In this document: piece after piece, positions 10,901 to 19,511 of the stretch
Position numbering within the stretch: position 1 is the first letter of the stretch
Layout of the letters: each line of letters begins with the position of its first letter
Assembly: GCF_000003605.2 (NCBI RefSeq)
Contig: NW_003108086.1
Coordinates: 200,331 to 226,796, forward strand
Reading direction: 5' to 3'
From: Saccoglossus kowalevskii
Taxonomy: Eukaryota > Hemichordata > Enteropneusta > Harrimaniidae
DNA length: 26,466 bases
Program-made: the position numbers and the translations under genes
Notes under the pieces: model-generated
The model's database searches: none
Seen by the model: only the letters and a program-made list of their open reading frames with translations
What the model was told of the DNA's origin: nothing

Positions 10901-13900
10901 ATGCATTTTTGGCCTTAAAGCGGCCCCCATTTGGCTATCGTTAATGAGATCATGAAACAAATGCACATACATATTCGTGACATGATGTACCTTGTGTGTG
11001 TGAAGTTTGAACTTGATCAATCATGACATGTCTCAGATACGGATCCGGAACTGAATTCTTTAAAACAAAATGGCCGCCAGTCGGCCATTTCGAACTTGAT
11101 CCGAAAAAAAAATGATGTGCATCAAGGTCCTATTATGTTTAATGTATGTACCAAATTTGAACAAAATCCGTCGTTGCATAACTGAGATCCGGGTCCGGAA
11201 TGGTGAAAATGTGCAATTTCCATGCATTTTCGGCCTTAAAGCGGCCCCCATTTGGCTATCATTAATGAGATCATGAAACAAATGCACATACATATTCGTG
11301 ACATGATGTACCTTGTGTGTGTGAAGTTTGAACTTGATCAATCCAGACATGTCTCGGATACTACTCCAGAACTGAATTCTTTAAAACAAAATGGCCGCCA
11401 GTCGGCCATTTCGAACTTGATCCGGAAAAAAAATGACGTGCATCAAGATCCTATTATGTTTAATGTATGTACCAAATTTGAATGAAATCCGTCGTTGCAT
11501 AACTGAGATCCGGGTACGGAATGGTGAAAATGTGCGATTTTGATGCATTTTCGGCCTTAAAATGGCCGCTATTCGGCTATCGTTAATCGGATCATGAAAA
11601 AAATGCATGTGCATATGTCCCATATAATGTGTGATGTATGAGTGAAGTTTGAACTTAATCAGTACATGCATGTTCGAGATACAGGTGATCACGGACGGAC
11701 GGACGCACGCACACACACAGGGCAAAACATAAGTCCCCGTTTTCGGACTACGTCCGAACGGGGACTAATAAAATCATTGGTTGGGTTCACAATTGCTTTT
11801 TATCATATGGGATCAAAGATGTCAGGGGAAAACCAAGAGGTGGAGAATGAAGCTATATTTATCAATGTATTTAAAGTAAAGTGCCTTGGCACAAAAATGG
11901 AATAGAAGCCCTACTGGTAAGCCAGACAAGTCTACATTACAATGTGCATGGAATGAGCTTTTAATCAGTTGGAATACAAAATGTATAAGAGAATTCATCA
12001 GCATTACATGAATATTCATAACTTCAAACCTCTCATGGTAATTGCATTCTGATATACTGACACATTAAGCTTTTTACCCTGTACGAGCTACATACAACTA
12101 CGTATTTTTGCTTTCAGTGAAAATAAAATCCAGCGCATACCGATATACCTTTTTTCTATACTTCCCATTCAACTCATCAAAAATCAATGAAAACATACAA
12201 AATAACCATTTTTTTTGGCAAAAATTAATTATGTATTTTACAGTATCAGATTACAAAGATATTGAACATAATGTTTAGCTGAGTGGAGTTAACACTAGTC
12301 AATGTACACAATACACAAAGTACATGTAGTAAAGTTTAATTTCAATCAGAACATAACTATTACCTTTATGGTCATACTTGTTATAACATTGATGATACAG
12401 TAATTAAACTAATCAATAAATTAAATAAATCATGATTTAAACTAGTAAATGTTTGTATGAATCTGAATAAGTATTACAAGACCACACCTAGGCATAAAGC
12501 AGTGTTCTTCACAATCTGAAATACATGGTGGTCAGTCTAATTTGCATAAATTTACATATTAATTTGCATACAATATATACCACTGGCAGTGAAAAGACTA
12601 CTCAGCGTAGTCACCTATGGTGGTTGCAGCGAGTGTACAGTAATAATATTGTTTTTCCAAATAAGAACAGTATGATTTTAAACATTTGGTCATGCATACA
12701 CTTTTCACTTGAGACAAAAGTACATAAACTGAACATAAACGTAAGCCCAGAATGCAAAAGGTCATCAGTTTGCTTTTCCCATACTGTTTCACGGCTAGAA
12801 TTTTCATTTTTGTTAAAGTTAACATGCCATCTTCTAATATATCATTGTCTTTGCATATATATATCATTCAAATTTATTTCCTACTTTCGTTATCACAAAC
12901 ACGATTACTAAAAAAGACAGCTATGATCGAAACTTCTTTAGTTGTATACGGTACGTAACAAGCAACGACAATGAATTTAGATGAATAACACATAAACCGC
13001 CGCCTTGCTGTTTACTTTTTCACTATTGCCATAAAGACACTTCCAGTGGTCATTGTTTGTATGTGGAGTCTTGAAAAACGATTGGCGATTCTTCATTTGT
13101 TACAGCCAGGGAAGAACACTGTAAGCTGTTTACAAATCATTTCAGCCGAGTGTTCATTGGTGGGCGGATGTCGACAGTAACTAGGTGGCCTTAGCACTTG
13201 ATGGGTCTACATAAAACCCCTTGTGGAGTGTGGAGGAATGCTGCATAGATGTCTAAACCATCCCATAGTGTGTGATGTTTGCATAAATGTGATGGACAAT
13301 GAGATAGTAGTGCTATCCATGTCCAGTAATACAATGAAGTTCCAAATCCTTAGTGCAACCCATCATATACCTTACACTTATAACATATGAACAGGTATCA
13401 AAGCAAACATTTCATTCATAATATCAATTAGATCATCCTAAGTATAAAGAAAATAATTAAAAAAAATGTTTTATAATGTATCCAAGGTGTGATTTAATTT
13501 AATGTTTACTGCTTCCCGTTTGAATCACACATCTGATACTTTATAAAGCATTCACTTTTCCATGAATTCTGCTCATCAACAAAAATCTGAATTTCCAAGT
13601 TGCTTAGTATCAATCAATCATTTATTATTCACTTTTAATGGTTAAATAAAACTCTTAAAGTCTTACCCAAGTATGGAGTTGTTGCCCAGCATCTGGCTTG
13701 ACTCCATCATACTAGCAGCTAAATGGCTATCTGGTAGTTTTTTCTACAAAACAAGATTATTCATGTAATGAAGAGAAAGTTATTGATAGCATCACCATGT
13801 GCTGAAGTCTGGCATGGATACACCATTTGAATGCATTGCTGAATACAAGCATGACATGCATGACTGATTTAAATAGCTGGTCTGTGTTTTATGCATAGGT

Positions 13901-16900
13901 TTACAGGTACATATGCAGGTATTGTTACTGGTACATTGACTTGTAAGCCTTTCAGGCTTTATACATTCTGTAAATGTGCAATGAAAAAAATAATTTTTAA
14001 CAGTATAACAGAAAACAAAGCTTGCAACAACAAGATTACATAGTTTTTAATTGATAATTTATTGATATAAATATATCAATAACCAAAATAATTATTATTC
14101 AATATTTTTATATTTAACTGCAGCATTTGCTTTAATATTAATGCATCTCAAATAGTGGTTCGAGTAAGCCAAAAGACTGTGTGGGTGTGATTTTAGGTAT
14201 GCAACTTATCCATTTTAGCAGGTCAGTTATGCATGTGTAACGGCCTGGGTCTTATTAGGCTAAACATTTCGAAATAAAGCCGGTTTCGGGAAGCTGGGCG
14301 GAACCATTAATGAGAAATGGACTGTTGACTAAATGACTTACGANNNNNNNNNNNNNNNNNNNNNNNNNNNNNNNNNNNNNNNNNNNNNNNNNNCTGGTAT
14401 TCTGTGTACTCACGTTGAAGTGTAATATAAAGTTTAGTGTGTCTAAACTCAAGTTTACTCACTAGATAAGTTGAAAAACAAGTGTCTAATTTGAGGAAGC
14501 AGAAAAGCTGCTTTCACACATGAGAAAATACTGCATGGTATGATGCTTATATTTTGCATTAATTTTTTACATCTAAAAGCATTAATTTTCACAGAGATTT
14601 AATTACACTGTTGAAATAATTGTTAATGAATTCATTGGGATTTAAATTCACGAGTTGAGAACCACCCGCTAGCATGGAAGACTAACTACTAAGGCAGTAT
14701 GTGAAATGCCCTTTGATCGCTAGTCTTCATGAATATTTTGAAAAGTTGAGAACCGCCCACTAGCATGGATGACCAACTACTTGTCACAGTATGTGTAACA
14801 TGCCCTCCAATCACTAGCACTTGTTTGTTCAGTAATTGTTTTGATTTCATTTCTACAAAATCAAGTGAGAAAATACAAGGGGTTGAATTTGAATTTTGAA
14901 ACGATGAACCCCAGTGAACACATTAGTTACTGTAAAATACTTTATTTTCACTTGGAACAAATTTTCGCTGAAGGAATGATTCAGTGAAAATAAAATCCAG
15001 CATGTATATGTTTTTATTTCTATATTTTACATTCAACTCATGAAAAATTAGTGAAAATAAATTCCATACAAAATGCCAAAGTCTTTTCAGCGAAAATTAA
15101 TTCCAGCTAAAATAAAGTATTCTACAGTAGACCATTGCATTAAATTGGAGCTTAATACTAGATGTCTGAATAAAGAAACAAGGAAGCACTTACCAGTCTT
15201 TTATCAAAATCCTGCCCCTGTCCTTGTAAACATGCTGACAGTTTCTTAGTTGTGTTGTGTGACACATGTTTCAGTGTTTCTATCTTCTTCTCACACTGTC
15301 ATAAACAAATTATACATCAGATAGTTACTTCTTACAAGATTATGTGACAGGTTACTACCATGGGTATTCACGAGTCAATCACACATGCTTTAATACACAG
15401 AATTGAATACTATGTTTAAAGAAGTTTTAGAAATTCCTTTTTCAAGAAGCCCCTGTGGTAACACTATTTGCGATAGAAAAGTTATTGACACTGGAACTTG
15501 AGTTCTGGGCAGATTTTCAGATTTCATGTATGTACATGTACTGTCACTACTGGTACTTGTACATACAACACAACTGGAGAGACAATGACGATACTCAGCC
15601 CAACTCAATATAAATTATTTATTATATTATTCATTGCCTATATACATATGCAAGCACCTGCCTCAGATACATGAAAATCCCATAAATTGTAATATAATTT
15701 ATATGTTGTGTACTAGATAGAAGAAGCAATCAGATTGCTAAATATTTCTCTATTTCAACTGTAGCAGCAGCAGAACTAACATACACCACTTTCATGTAAG
15801 ATTTCTCCCTAGTTATAATAATAATAGTTTATTATGCAACTGTAATCTGCTGTGGATACAGTAAGGTAAAAATAGTGTAAAATAAAATCTGAGTAATGCA
15901 ACTAAAATTAACTACAAATTTAAGGTCTAATAACTACAACAACAAAAATCAGAAAGTACTGGTAATAAAAATACAGTAAATAAATCAAAGAAAAGGCTCT
16001 CCCTACCCAGGGGTTTACACAGGCGGTGTTTTGTATATGGTATTTTTTAGATATAGTGAAAGAGCAATGTTATTTTTCATTATTTTTAACAACATTACGT
16101 CTTTGTTCTTTTCAATTTAGGTAATTTCGCAGTTTTTCAGGAGGATTTTTCTTTCATTTTCAAAATATGAGCAAAATACGAGCAACTCAAAGGCAAATGT
16201 TTTTCATCTTCTGTATCGCCTTGATCACATTTTTTACAGACACTTTCTGCTGCTGGTAGTTTTGGTTTTCTCCTTCTCCCCAGTTCAATTTCCAAAATGT
16301 GATCACTAAGCCTGAATTTTGATAACATTTTACATAAGCTAAAAGTTATTTATTTCATTTAGAGAATTTTCAAATTCATAGTTTATTTTGAATTGTTTAT
16401 ATGTCCTAAGTTTATTGCCTTCATTTTTGTCTCTACTACTAGTGGATTATCTACATTGTGCTGTTCTTTTGCTTCATCCAGTTCCTTCAGACCAATAATA
16501 TTTTCAATATGTTTTATCCACTTTGATTTAATTGCTTTGTTTTCATAAGAATATTATTGTCAGCAAACATGCTAAGTCTATACCAATATTTAATTTTTGC
16601 TAGAGTTATTTTTATTCTAATTGGAAATCTACCTAACTCTGCTATATATGTGAGGCAGTAAACCTTGAACACAATACCTTGAAAATTCTAGATGGAGAGT
16701 ATGGGACTGACCATATTTTGAGTTACCAAGATTTACACATTATATTCAAATGGCATAGAAATATACCTTGAAGTGCATTTTTATTTGAGGCGGACAGCAT
16801 GTATACTAAATGATTGTATAAAGACTAGGTCAGTCACCCCAATGATAACATTCAGTCCCAATGTTTATATTGTAAGCATACATATCAATCTTTTATTGAT

Positions 16901-18653
16901 CTTCAGTATATTTAACCCTTTAGAATAAAATTTGTGAACAAAGCAGGCATTTCATTTTCTTCTTTTTACTATTTTCAATTTTCCTGCAAAACTCTGTAAG
17001 TGTTTGAACATTTTGCACTATAATGTTGTCATTAATTTTGATGCTAAATGATGTTTTGAAAAAATCAGGAAAACATTAATATGTCACTTGTATTTTTACC
17101 CAGCTGAACAAAGAAAAATATTAGGGAATGATATATAATCGTGAACGCTGATGAAATCACAAATTTCACTGCAGTTCTTTGGCAGAAAGTCACAGCTAAA
17201 AAGAATGTATTACTTACAAATGTCAAACGATCAAATCAAACAAATTTATACCTGTGAAAATTTGGCAGTATACAATGATTTTATTTACTCACTTGCAATA
17301 ACTCATCACTGAGCACTTCAGATTTTTCAGCTCTGAAAATAAAAATAAAATGAATTAATATTTAACTAACCTAATATATGAAACTCATTCATTGTGTGGA
17401 AGAGACAACAGTAAAAATATTATATTATTGATTATTCACTTTTATTATTAACTACATGTATAAAAATATTATTTTCATCATGGGCAGCTCAAACAAAGGA
17501 AACTACTATTTTCATAGTTTCAGAACTTTTAAATTTGATGCACAAATAATCTAGGAATTTCATGAACATGAGGATAGGTCATCAATGGTGTTTCTCTTGA
17601 AAAAAAAGTTGTGTAATATGCAAGCAATGAAATGCTGAAATGAATTTACTGGTCACATTTTTTGACAAAAATTTAAACGATTTAACATGCATGTGAATAG
17701 AAAGTACAAGTGAAAATACCATTTCCTGTCTGTTGCCTTGAGCACAGTCCCTCTGATCACTCTGATAGAGGGACTGTGCCTTGAGTTTATGATAGTTTGA
17801 AGTTCAAGATGACAGAGTTCAAGCAAATTTGTCCAAGTGCACAATTGGATATACAGAAAAAAACAGAACATTGTTGTCTTGCCAAGATAATCATAAAAAC
17901 TGAAGGTGAATTATTGAATAGATGACAAATGGGATTGATTAAAAATGTCTAACTGGTTTCCTGGATCCTTATTTTGTCTGGTACAGTTAATGCTGAGACA
18001 CTATTGTTGAGTGGAAATATGGAAATTTAATATCAGAGTAACAAAAAATGTCCTTGCTTTAAAATTTATCATACAAATAAAAAAAGAACAACATGAGAAT
18101 GTCTGGTGATGGACGTAAAATGACGTGACATGCTGAGAATGTGAACTTTCAGTCTTACAATTACATGAAAGTGATAGTGACTCCGTCACATCACAGAACA
18201 TACAATATTGTATGCACTTCAGCTGTAACAAAAGTGACAACAACCAAATTCAATAAGTACGGTCTAAGAATAAGCCTTGCAAAACGCGTGCTCATGTAAT
18301 TGGTACTTGAAATAAGCTGAATACCAAGGCTACTGGTGCTCATTGATAACGACACATAAATGTCAACTTTACACAGAATTTATTATGTGTTTTTAAAACC
18401 ATAATAGATGGGCGTGTTTCGATACTCAGCCCATGGCACTATCTTTGCCAACTTGTGTGATGTTACACACTAATGTCAGCATTATACTCGTTCCCGTCAT
18501 GTGGTAACGTGGTATGTATTTGTAGGAACGAGAGCATGAGACAGAGGAAACTCCTCGCGATGTTTTGAAAGATCGAATGAGTCGAGAGTGGGTTACATAC
18601 CTTCCGAAGTTCTGGTTAGCAAGCTGTTTTACTCGTAAAAATTGCTTCTTCAT
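4713..18653 (-). CDS. BAR-RhoGAP protein of the RICH family (ARHGAP17/ARHGAP44-like), partial gene
   Basis: Gene-level entry. The exons at 18653-18601, 17332-17293, 15295-15194, 13743-13667, 9972-9861, 9556-9480, 8541-8421 and 4970-4713 all have GT/AG borders and compatible phases. The product aligns through its length with the N-terminus of human RICH1: a BAR domain, which senses or bends membrane, followed by a RhoGAP domain, which stimulates GTP hydrolysis by Rho-family GTPases (Cdc42 and Rac in known relatives, acting at junctions and endocytic membranes). The seven N-terminal exons encode 194 codons in an unbroken frame. The last exon adds 86 codons that end just after the arginine-finger motif GLFRIAG. 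About 24 BAR residues between the last two exons are missing from this model. The rest of RhoGAP and the C-terminal tail lie left of the window. ARHGAP17, ARHGAP44 and SH3BP1 cannot be told apart here; an invertebrate single ancestor is likely. Confidence 0.93.
4971..5806. other. Intron of the RICH-like gene, nothing recognised
   Basis: AT-rich sequence without a supported exon on either strand. No repeat match to other parts of the window was noticed. Confidence 0.5.
5807..5945 (+). other. Orphan plus-strand exon candidate in a RICH-like intron
   Basis: A strong acceptor (CTTTCTATGCAG) is followed by 139 open bases and a near-consensus donor CAG/GTCAGT. It reads DFFENFEEVEKLQIVEDD, then FSIKNMCAKDLLPLTFLNIH and FLLLAMPT. 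The product is not recognised. It is antisense to the host gene and has no obvious partner exon. It could be an exon of a nested gene, a relic, or chance. Confidence 0.35.
6129..6625 (+). promoter_or_regulatory. CpG-dense patch in an intron: candidate nested promoter or unrecognised element
   Basis: In contrast to its AT-rich, CpG-poor surroundings, this stretch has about 30 CpGs in some 400 bp, mostly at 6210-6620. It has two TGACGT half-CREs (near 6423 and 6442). An ATG near 6343 begins MATTPPKYASIKVQRKIGG and meets a CTG/GTACGC donor-like site near 6414. A plus-strand frame at 6458-6709 is unrecognised. It may be a cryptic promoter with a first exon, or a young mobile element. Confidence 0.3.
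6626..8420. other. Intron of the RICH-like gene; the unlocated BAR segment may lie here
   Basis: AT-rich intron with homopolymer T runs near 6770-6930. About 24 BAR residues expected between the exons at 8421 and 4970 should be encoded here or farther left. Weak candidates are the open frame at about 7850-7972 (QKLAQYHDQAIAVMTNQE) and a short frame near 8058-8100 (DFMAFLKKKCY), both on the minus strand. Neither has clean phase-0 splice sites. Confidence 0.4.
8421..8541 (-). CDS. RICH-like gene, coding exon 7 (BAR domain)
   Basis: A 121-nt exon with acceptor TTTTCAG and donor GTAAGT. After completing an Arg codon it reads HLSAVRATTAGRSNLPEHVA and KIDQLKEEMEEASSKMASAR. KID-LKEEM-EA is a near-identical landmark of RICH proteins. 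It ends in phase 0. Confidence 0.93.
8850..9465 (+). mobile_element. Relict of the hairpin-ended element, copy C, with an internal duplication
   Basis: The left part (AACAAGTTATTGTTAATGACA then AGTCCCATT) matches the 5' end of the copy at 10400. The right part matches the core of copy A (ATGACATGTATCTCAACATG). A segment starting at 9251 recurs at 9388, an offset of 137 bp, with only a few changes. A diverged TGGCTGACAGTCAGCCA inverted repeat lies near 9357. The 3' hairpin is missing. Confidence 0.55.
9480..9556 (-). CDS. RICH-like gene, coding exon 6 (BAR domain)
   Basis: A 77-nt exon after acceptor TTGCCTTAG with donor GTGAGT. It reads VDIPNVYAQKKRLGKATLDM then DSARS. This is the IPN...KR..L...LD.DS.R motif conserved in BAR domains of this group. 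Phase is 0 in and 2 out. Confidence 0.93.
9861..9972 (-). CDS. RICH-like gene, coding exon 5 (BAR domain)
   Basis: A 112-nt exon after acceptor TTTTGTACAG, with donor GTAAGA. Its reading SMLATCGECQQNIAKDKTVF, then a VLEPLNKLAE helix, parallels the ML-TCG segment and the VDPLYGIAE helix of human RICH1. The frame enters with one base completing Gly and leaves in phase 0. Confidence 0.92.
10151..10342. mobile_element. Foldback MITE, copy 1 (ACTGTAAAATAC ends)
   Basis: Terminal inverted repeats ACTGTAAAATACTTTATTT and its complement close a 192-bp element. Further inside, both arms carry AATTTTCGCTGAA-type sequence, so nearly 45 bp per side can pair. The flanks read TA on both sides, which could be a target duplication, but other copies do not confirm this. 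It has no coding capacity and lies in the intron between RICH exons 4 and 5. Confidence 0.85.
10400..11770 (+). mobile_element. Hairpin-ended element, copy B, with a 321-bp tandem-repeat core
   Basis: The left end has a perfect palindrome GTCATTGTCAATGAC (10407-10421) followed by CGTCCCCGTTCCG. The right end is a hairpin at 11732-11766 (AGTCCCCGTTTTCGGAC against GTCCGAACGGGGACT) followed by AATAA. Between them the landmark CTGAGATCCGGGT recurs at 10541, 10861, 11182 and 11503, giving a 320-321 bp period. Each period is a diverged dimer of about 150-170 bp halves. Each contains the inverted repeat AAATGGCCG / CGGCCATTT or a variant. A G/C/A-rich run (GGACGGACGCACGC) precedes the hairpin. It has no protein. 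The layout resembles non-autonomous Helitron-like elements with tandem cores known in molluscs; class assignment is inference. Confidence 0.75.
12082..12245. mobile_element. Foldback MITE, degraded copy 4
   Basis: The interior (TCAGTGAAAATAAAATCCAGC, then TTCAACTCATCAAAAAT) and the right end (GTATTTTACAGTA) match copies 1 and 2. The left terminal repeat is eroded. Confidence 0.65.
12500..13121. mobile_element. Candidate non-autonomous DNA transposon with CAGTGTTCTTC ends
   Basis: CAGTGTTCTTC at 12500 is repeated in inverted form as GAAGAACACTG ending at 13121. The CAG-N-G start resembles hAT-type ends, but no 8-bp target duplication is visible (GCATAAAG against TAAGCTGT). Open frames inside (12525-12911 plus) show no domain. 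The short repeat could be chance. Confidence 0.35.
13122..13666. other. Intron of the RICH-like gene, nothing recognised
   Basis: No exon is supported. A slightly GC-richer stretch at 13140-13260 was examined for RNA genes and gave none. Confidence 0.5.
13667..13743 (-). CDS. RICH-like gene, coding exon 4 (BAR domain)
   Basis: A 77-nt exon with acceptor TTTTGTAG and donor GTAAGA. It reads KKLPDSHLAASMMESSQMLG and then NNSILG across the junction. KKLP and the LG ending are conserved in RICH proteins. Phases are 0 in and 2 out. Confidence 0.9.
13744..14343. other. Intron of the RICH-like gene, nothing recognised
   Basis: AT-rich intron between RICH exons 3 and 4, with no exon or clear repeat. 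Confidence 0.5.
14344..14393. other. Assembly gap (run of 50 Ns)
   Basis: A run of undefined bases, probably of standard rather than measured length. The true distance between its flanks is unknown. It lies in an intron, so the exon model is not affected. Confidence 0.99.
14654..14825. repeat. Two-copy 91-bp tandem duplication
   Basis: GTTGAGAACC(A/G)CCC(G/A)CTAGCATGGA starts at 14654 and again at 14745. The copies have diverged by substitutions and small indels. Each ends with a TGCCCT...TC(G/A)CTAG segment. Confidence 0.8.
14928..15129. mobile_element. Foldback MITE, copy 2
   Basis: It begins TACTGTAAAATACTTTATTT and ends AAATAAAGTATTCTACAGTA, with the GCTGAAGGAATGATTCAG and CTTTTCAGCGAAAATTAATT blocks shared with copy 1. 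It lies in the intron just left of RICH exon 3. No target duplication is evident. Confidence 0.85.
15194..15295 (-). CDS. RICH-like gene, coding exon 3 (BAR domain helix 1)
   Basis: A 102-nt exon in phase 0/0 with acceptor GACAG and donor GTAAGT. It begins CEKKIETLKHVSHNTTKKLS and continues through LQGQGQDFDKR. This matches the family pattern of a basic helix, a His/Thr-rich turn, then (A)CLQGQ before the KKLP motif that opens the next exon. Confidence 0.92.
15296..15811. other. Intron of the RICH-like gene, nothing recognised
   Basis: No exon is supported. The minus-strand 72-codon frame at 15390-15608 has no recognisable domain. Confidence 0.5.
15812..16735 (-). mobile_element. 5'-truncated LINE retrotransposon tail
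   Basis: On the minus strand a degraded post-RT region reads AELGRFPIRIKITLAKIKYW at about 16640-16580. Stops and a frame change follow, then SKFRLSDHILEIELGRRRKP and VCKKCDQGDTEDEKH..LSC at 16328-16137. The AELGR(F/Y)P block and the C-x2-C-H-C block are typical C-terminal features of invertebrate LINE polyproteins. The 3' part runs to AATAAACTATTATTATTATAAC at about 15834-15812, a polyadenylation-like signal plus short tandem tail. It is 5'-truncated and inactive. Confidence 0.7.
16736..17292. other. Intron of the RICH-like gene, nothing recognised
   Basis: AT-rich, with no supported exon or repeat; the exact upstream limit of the LINE fragment is unclear. Confidence 0.5.
17293..17332 (-). 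CDS. RICH-like gene, coding exon 2 (BAR domain)
   Basis: A 40-nt exon follows an acceptor ATTTTCAG and ends at donor GTGAGT. Joined to exon 1 it completes an Arg codon and reads AEKSEVLSDELLQ, nearly the same as the matching segment of human RICH1. Phases are 2 in and 0 out. Confidence 0.92.
17333..18600. other. First intron of the RICH-like gene
   Basis: No exon is supported inside. It contains the short inverted repeat at 17742-17779 listed separately. CpGs become more frequent towards 18480-18600, as expected near a promoter. Confidence 0.5.
17734..17785. repeat. Short perfect inverted repeat flanked by a 9-bp direct repeat
   Basis: GCACAGTCCCTCT (17742-17754) and AGAGGGACTGTGC (17767-17779) form 13-bp arms around a 12-base loop. 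TGCCTTGAG occurs in direct orientation at 17734-17742 and 17777-17785. Confidence 0.85.
18601..18653 (-). CDS. RICH-like gene, coding exon 1 (start codon)
   Basis: The exon begins at the ATG whose complement lies at 18651-18653, in a good start context (A at -3). It reads MKKQFLRVKQLANQNFG plus two bases of the next codon, closely matching the conserved N-terminal amphipathic helix of RICH BAR proteins. The donor is AAG followed by GTATGT (complement of 18600-18595). This exact N-terminus is a family signature and fixes the start. Confidence 0.93.
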
Positions 18654-19102
18654 GGTTTCTTTTTTGAGCATAGTGATCCAGCATTCAGACTGGATCACAC
18701 TAAAGAAGATAAAATAGTTGACGTTACGGAAATGTTATAGTCCTCTAAACTGGAAAACAGAAATGTGTACACAAACTTTTTATCTGCTGCCCTCGACACA
18801 CAGACTCGTAGAGCATCATGGGAATACGGAAGTGTTGGACCTGGACTTTGACACGCCCACGATCCATTTACTATGCAAACTAATCACTGATGATGTCACT
18901 GAAGATGATACTCAGAATGCATCTTTCGATGAGACAATAGTGTATGCTAAAGCGGCACACAATTTTGAATGCCTGCTGCTCCGGTCTCTGTCTCTCCTGA
19001 AGCTGCCAACCTGCCTATTGCAAGTACGCTAGGGATAAACTAACTGATGTGATTTTATTATTCACTTAGGGGAACCAATTACTTCAAGCGATCAACAACA
19101 TC
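18654..19102. promoter_or_regulatory. Divergent promoter interval between the RICH-like and sphingosine kinase genes
   Basis: The two start codons face away from each other across about 449 bp, so both promoters and 5' leaders must lie here or in upstream exons. Visible candidates are a TGACGT half-CRE at 18719-18724 and an ETS-like CGGAAGTG near 18827. No clear TATA box was seen. An open frame at 18718-19032 fills much of the interval and may be leader or coding (see findings). Confidence 0.5.
18718..19032 (+). other. Unrecognised 104-codon open frame upstream of sphingosine kinase
   Basis: An ATG-started frame of 104 codons with no recognisable domain; it is acidic in the middle (LITDDVTEDDTQ). 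It ends ten bases after a CAA/GTACGC donor-like site. A branch-point-like CTAAC and a pyrimidine-rich acceptor (TTCACTTAG) follow. Removing 19024-19069 would join it in frame to the sphingosine kinase exon. It could equally be 5' leader. No function is proposed. Confidence 0.3.
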
Positions 19103-19511
19103 ATGGCTGAGCTGCGCGATGAATTTTGCGATGACAACGACACAAAAATACTGGAAGATGTTTTCGCCATTTATCCCAAAAAAACCAACCTCAAGGTATG
19201 TCTTTACAGGACATCCATTGTTTACGACAGAGTAGCCAATGCAACTGCGCCTAGCGTGATCAAGCTCGACGATGTTCTTGGCTGTCACTGCATGAGAGGT
19301 CGTCGGCCGGACGACAAATCTGCCTATTTCACCATCTATACATACCCCATTGGGAAGAAAACACTCGGAGGAACCAGGATTAGGCAGAGAAAGGTAATAG
19401 TTTTTCGGGTGACGCACCATGAAACGTTTGAAGCAAATATGGCGATTGCTGATAAGTGGTGGATGGCTATTCACATGCTGCTTCGAGGTGTACAAATCAC
19501 TACAGAACAAG
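19103..19511 (+). CDS. Sphingosine kinase exon A (N-terminal domain)
   Basis: The ATG at 19103 has a strong context (A at -3, G at +4). The exon encodes 136 codons plus one base and ends CAAG before GTACGT. Landmarks are VLGCHCMRGRRPDDKSAYFT, IYTYPIGKKTLGG and WWMAIHMLLRGVQ. The AYF.IYTYP and W-x-LLRG motifs match sphingosine kinases. An in-frame upstream extension through a 46-nt intron is possible (see findings). The open frame runs past the donor to 19684, but that part is intron. Confidence 0.92.

Noticed and set aside
10697-11725. Repeated minus-strand frames of about 100 codons as a gene family
   Set aside because: They follow the 321-bp tandem repeat (321 is a multiple of three) and have no domain.
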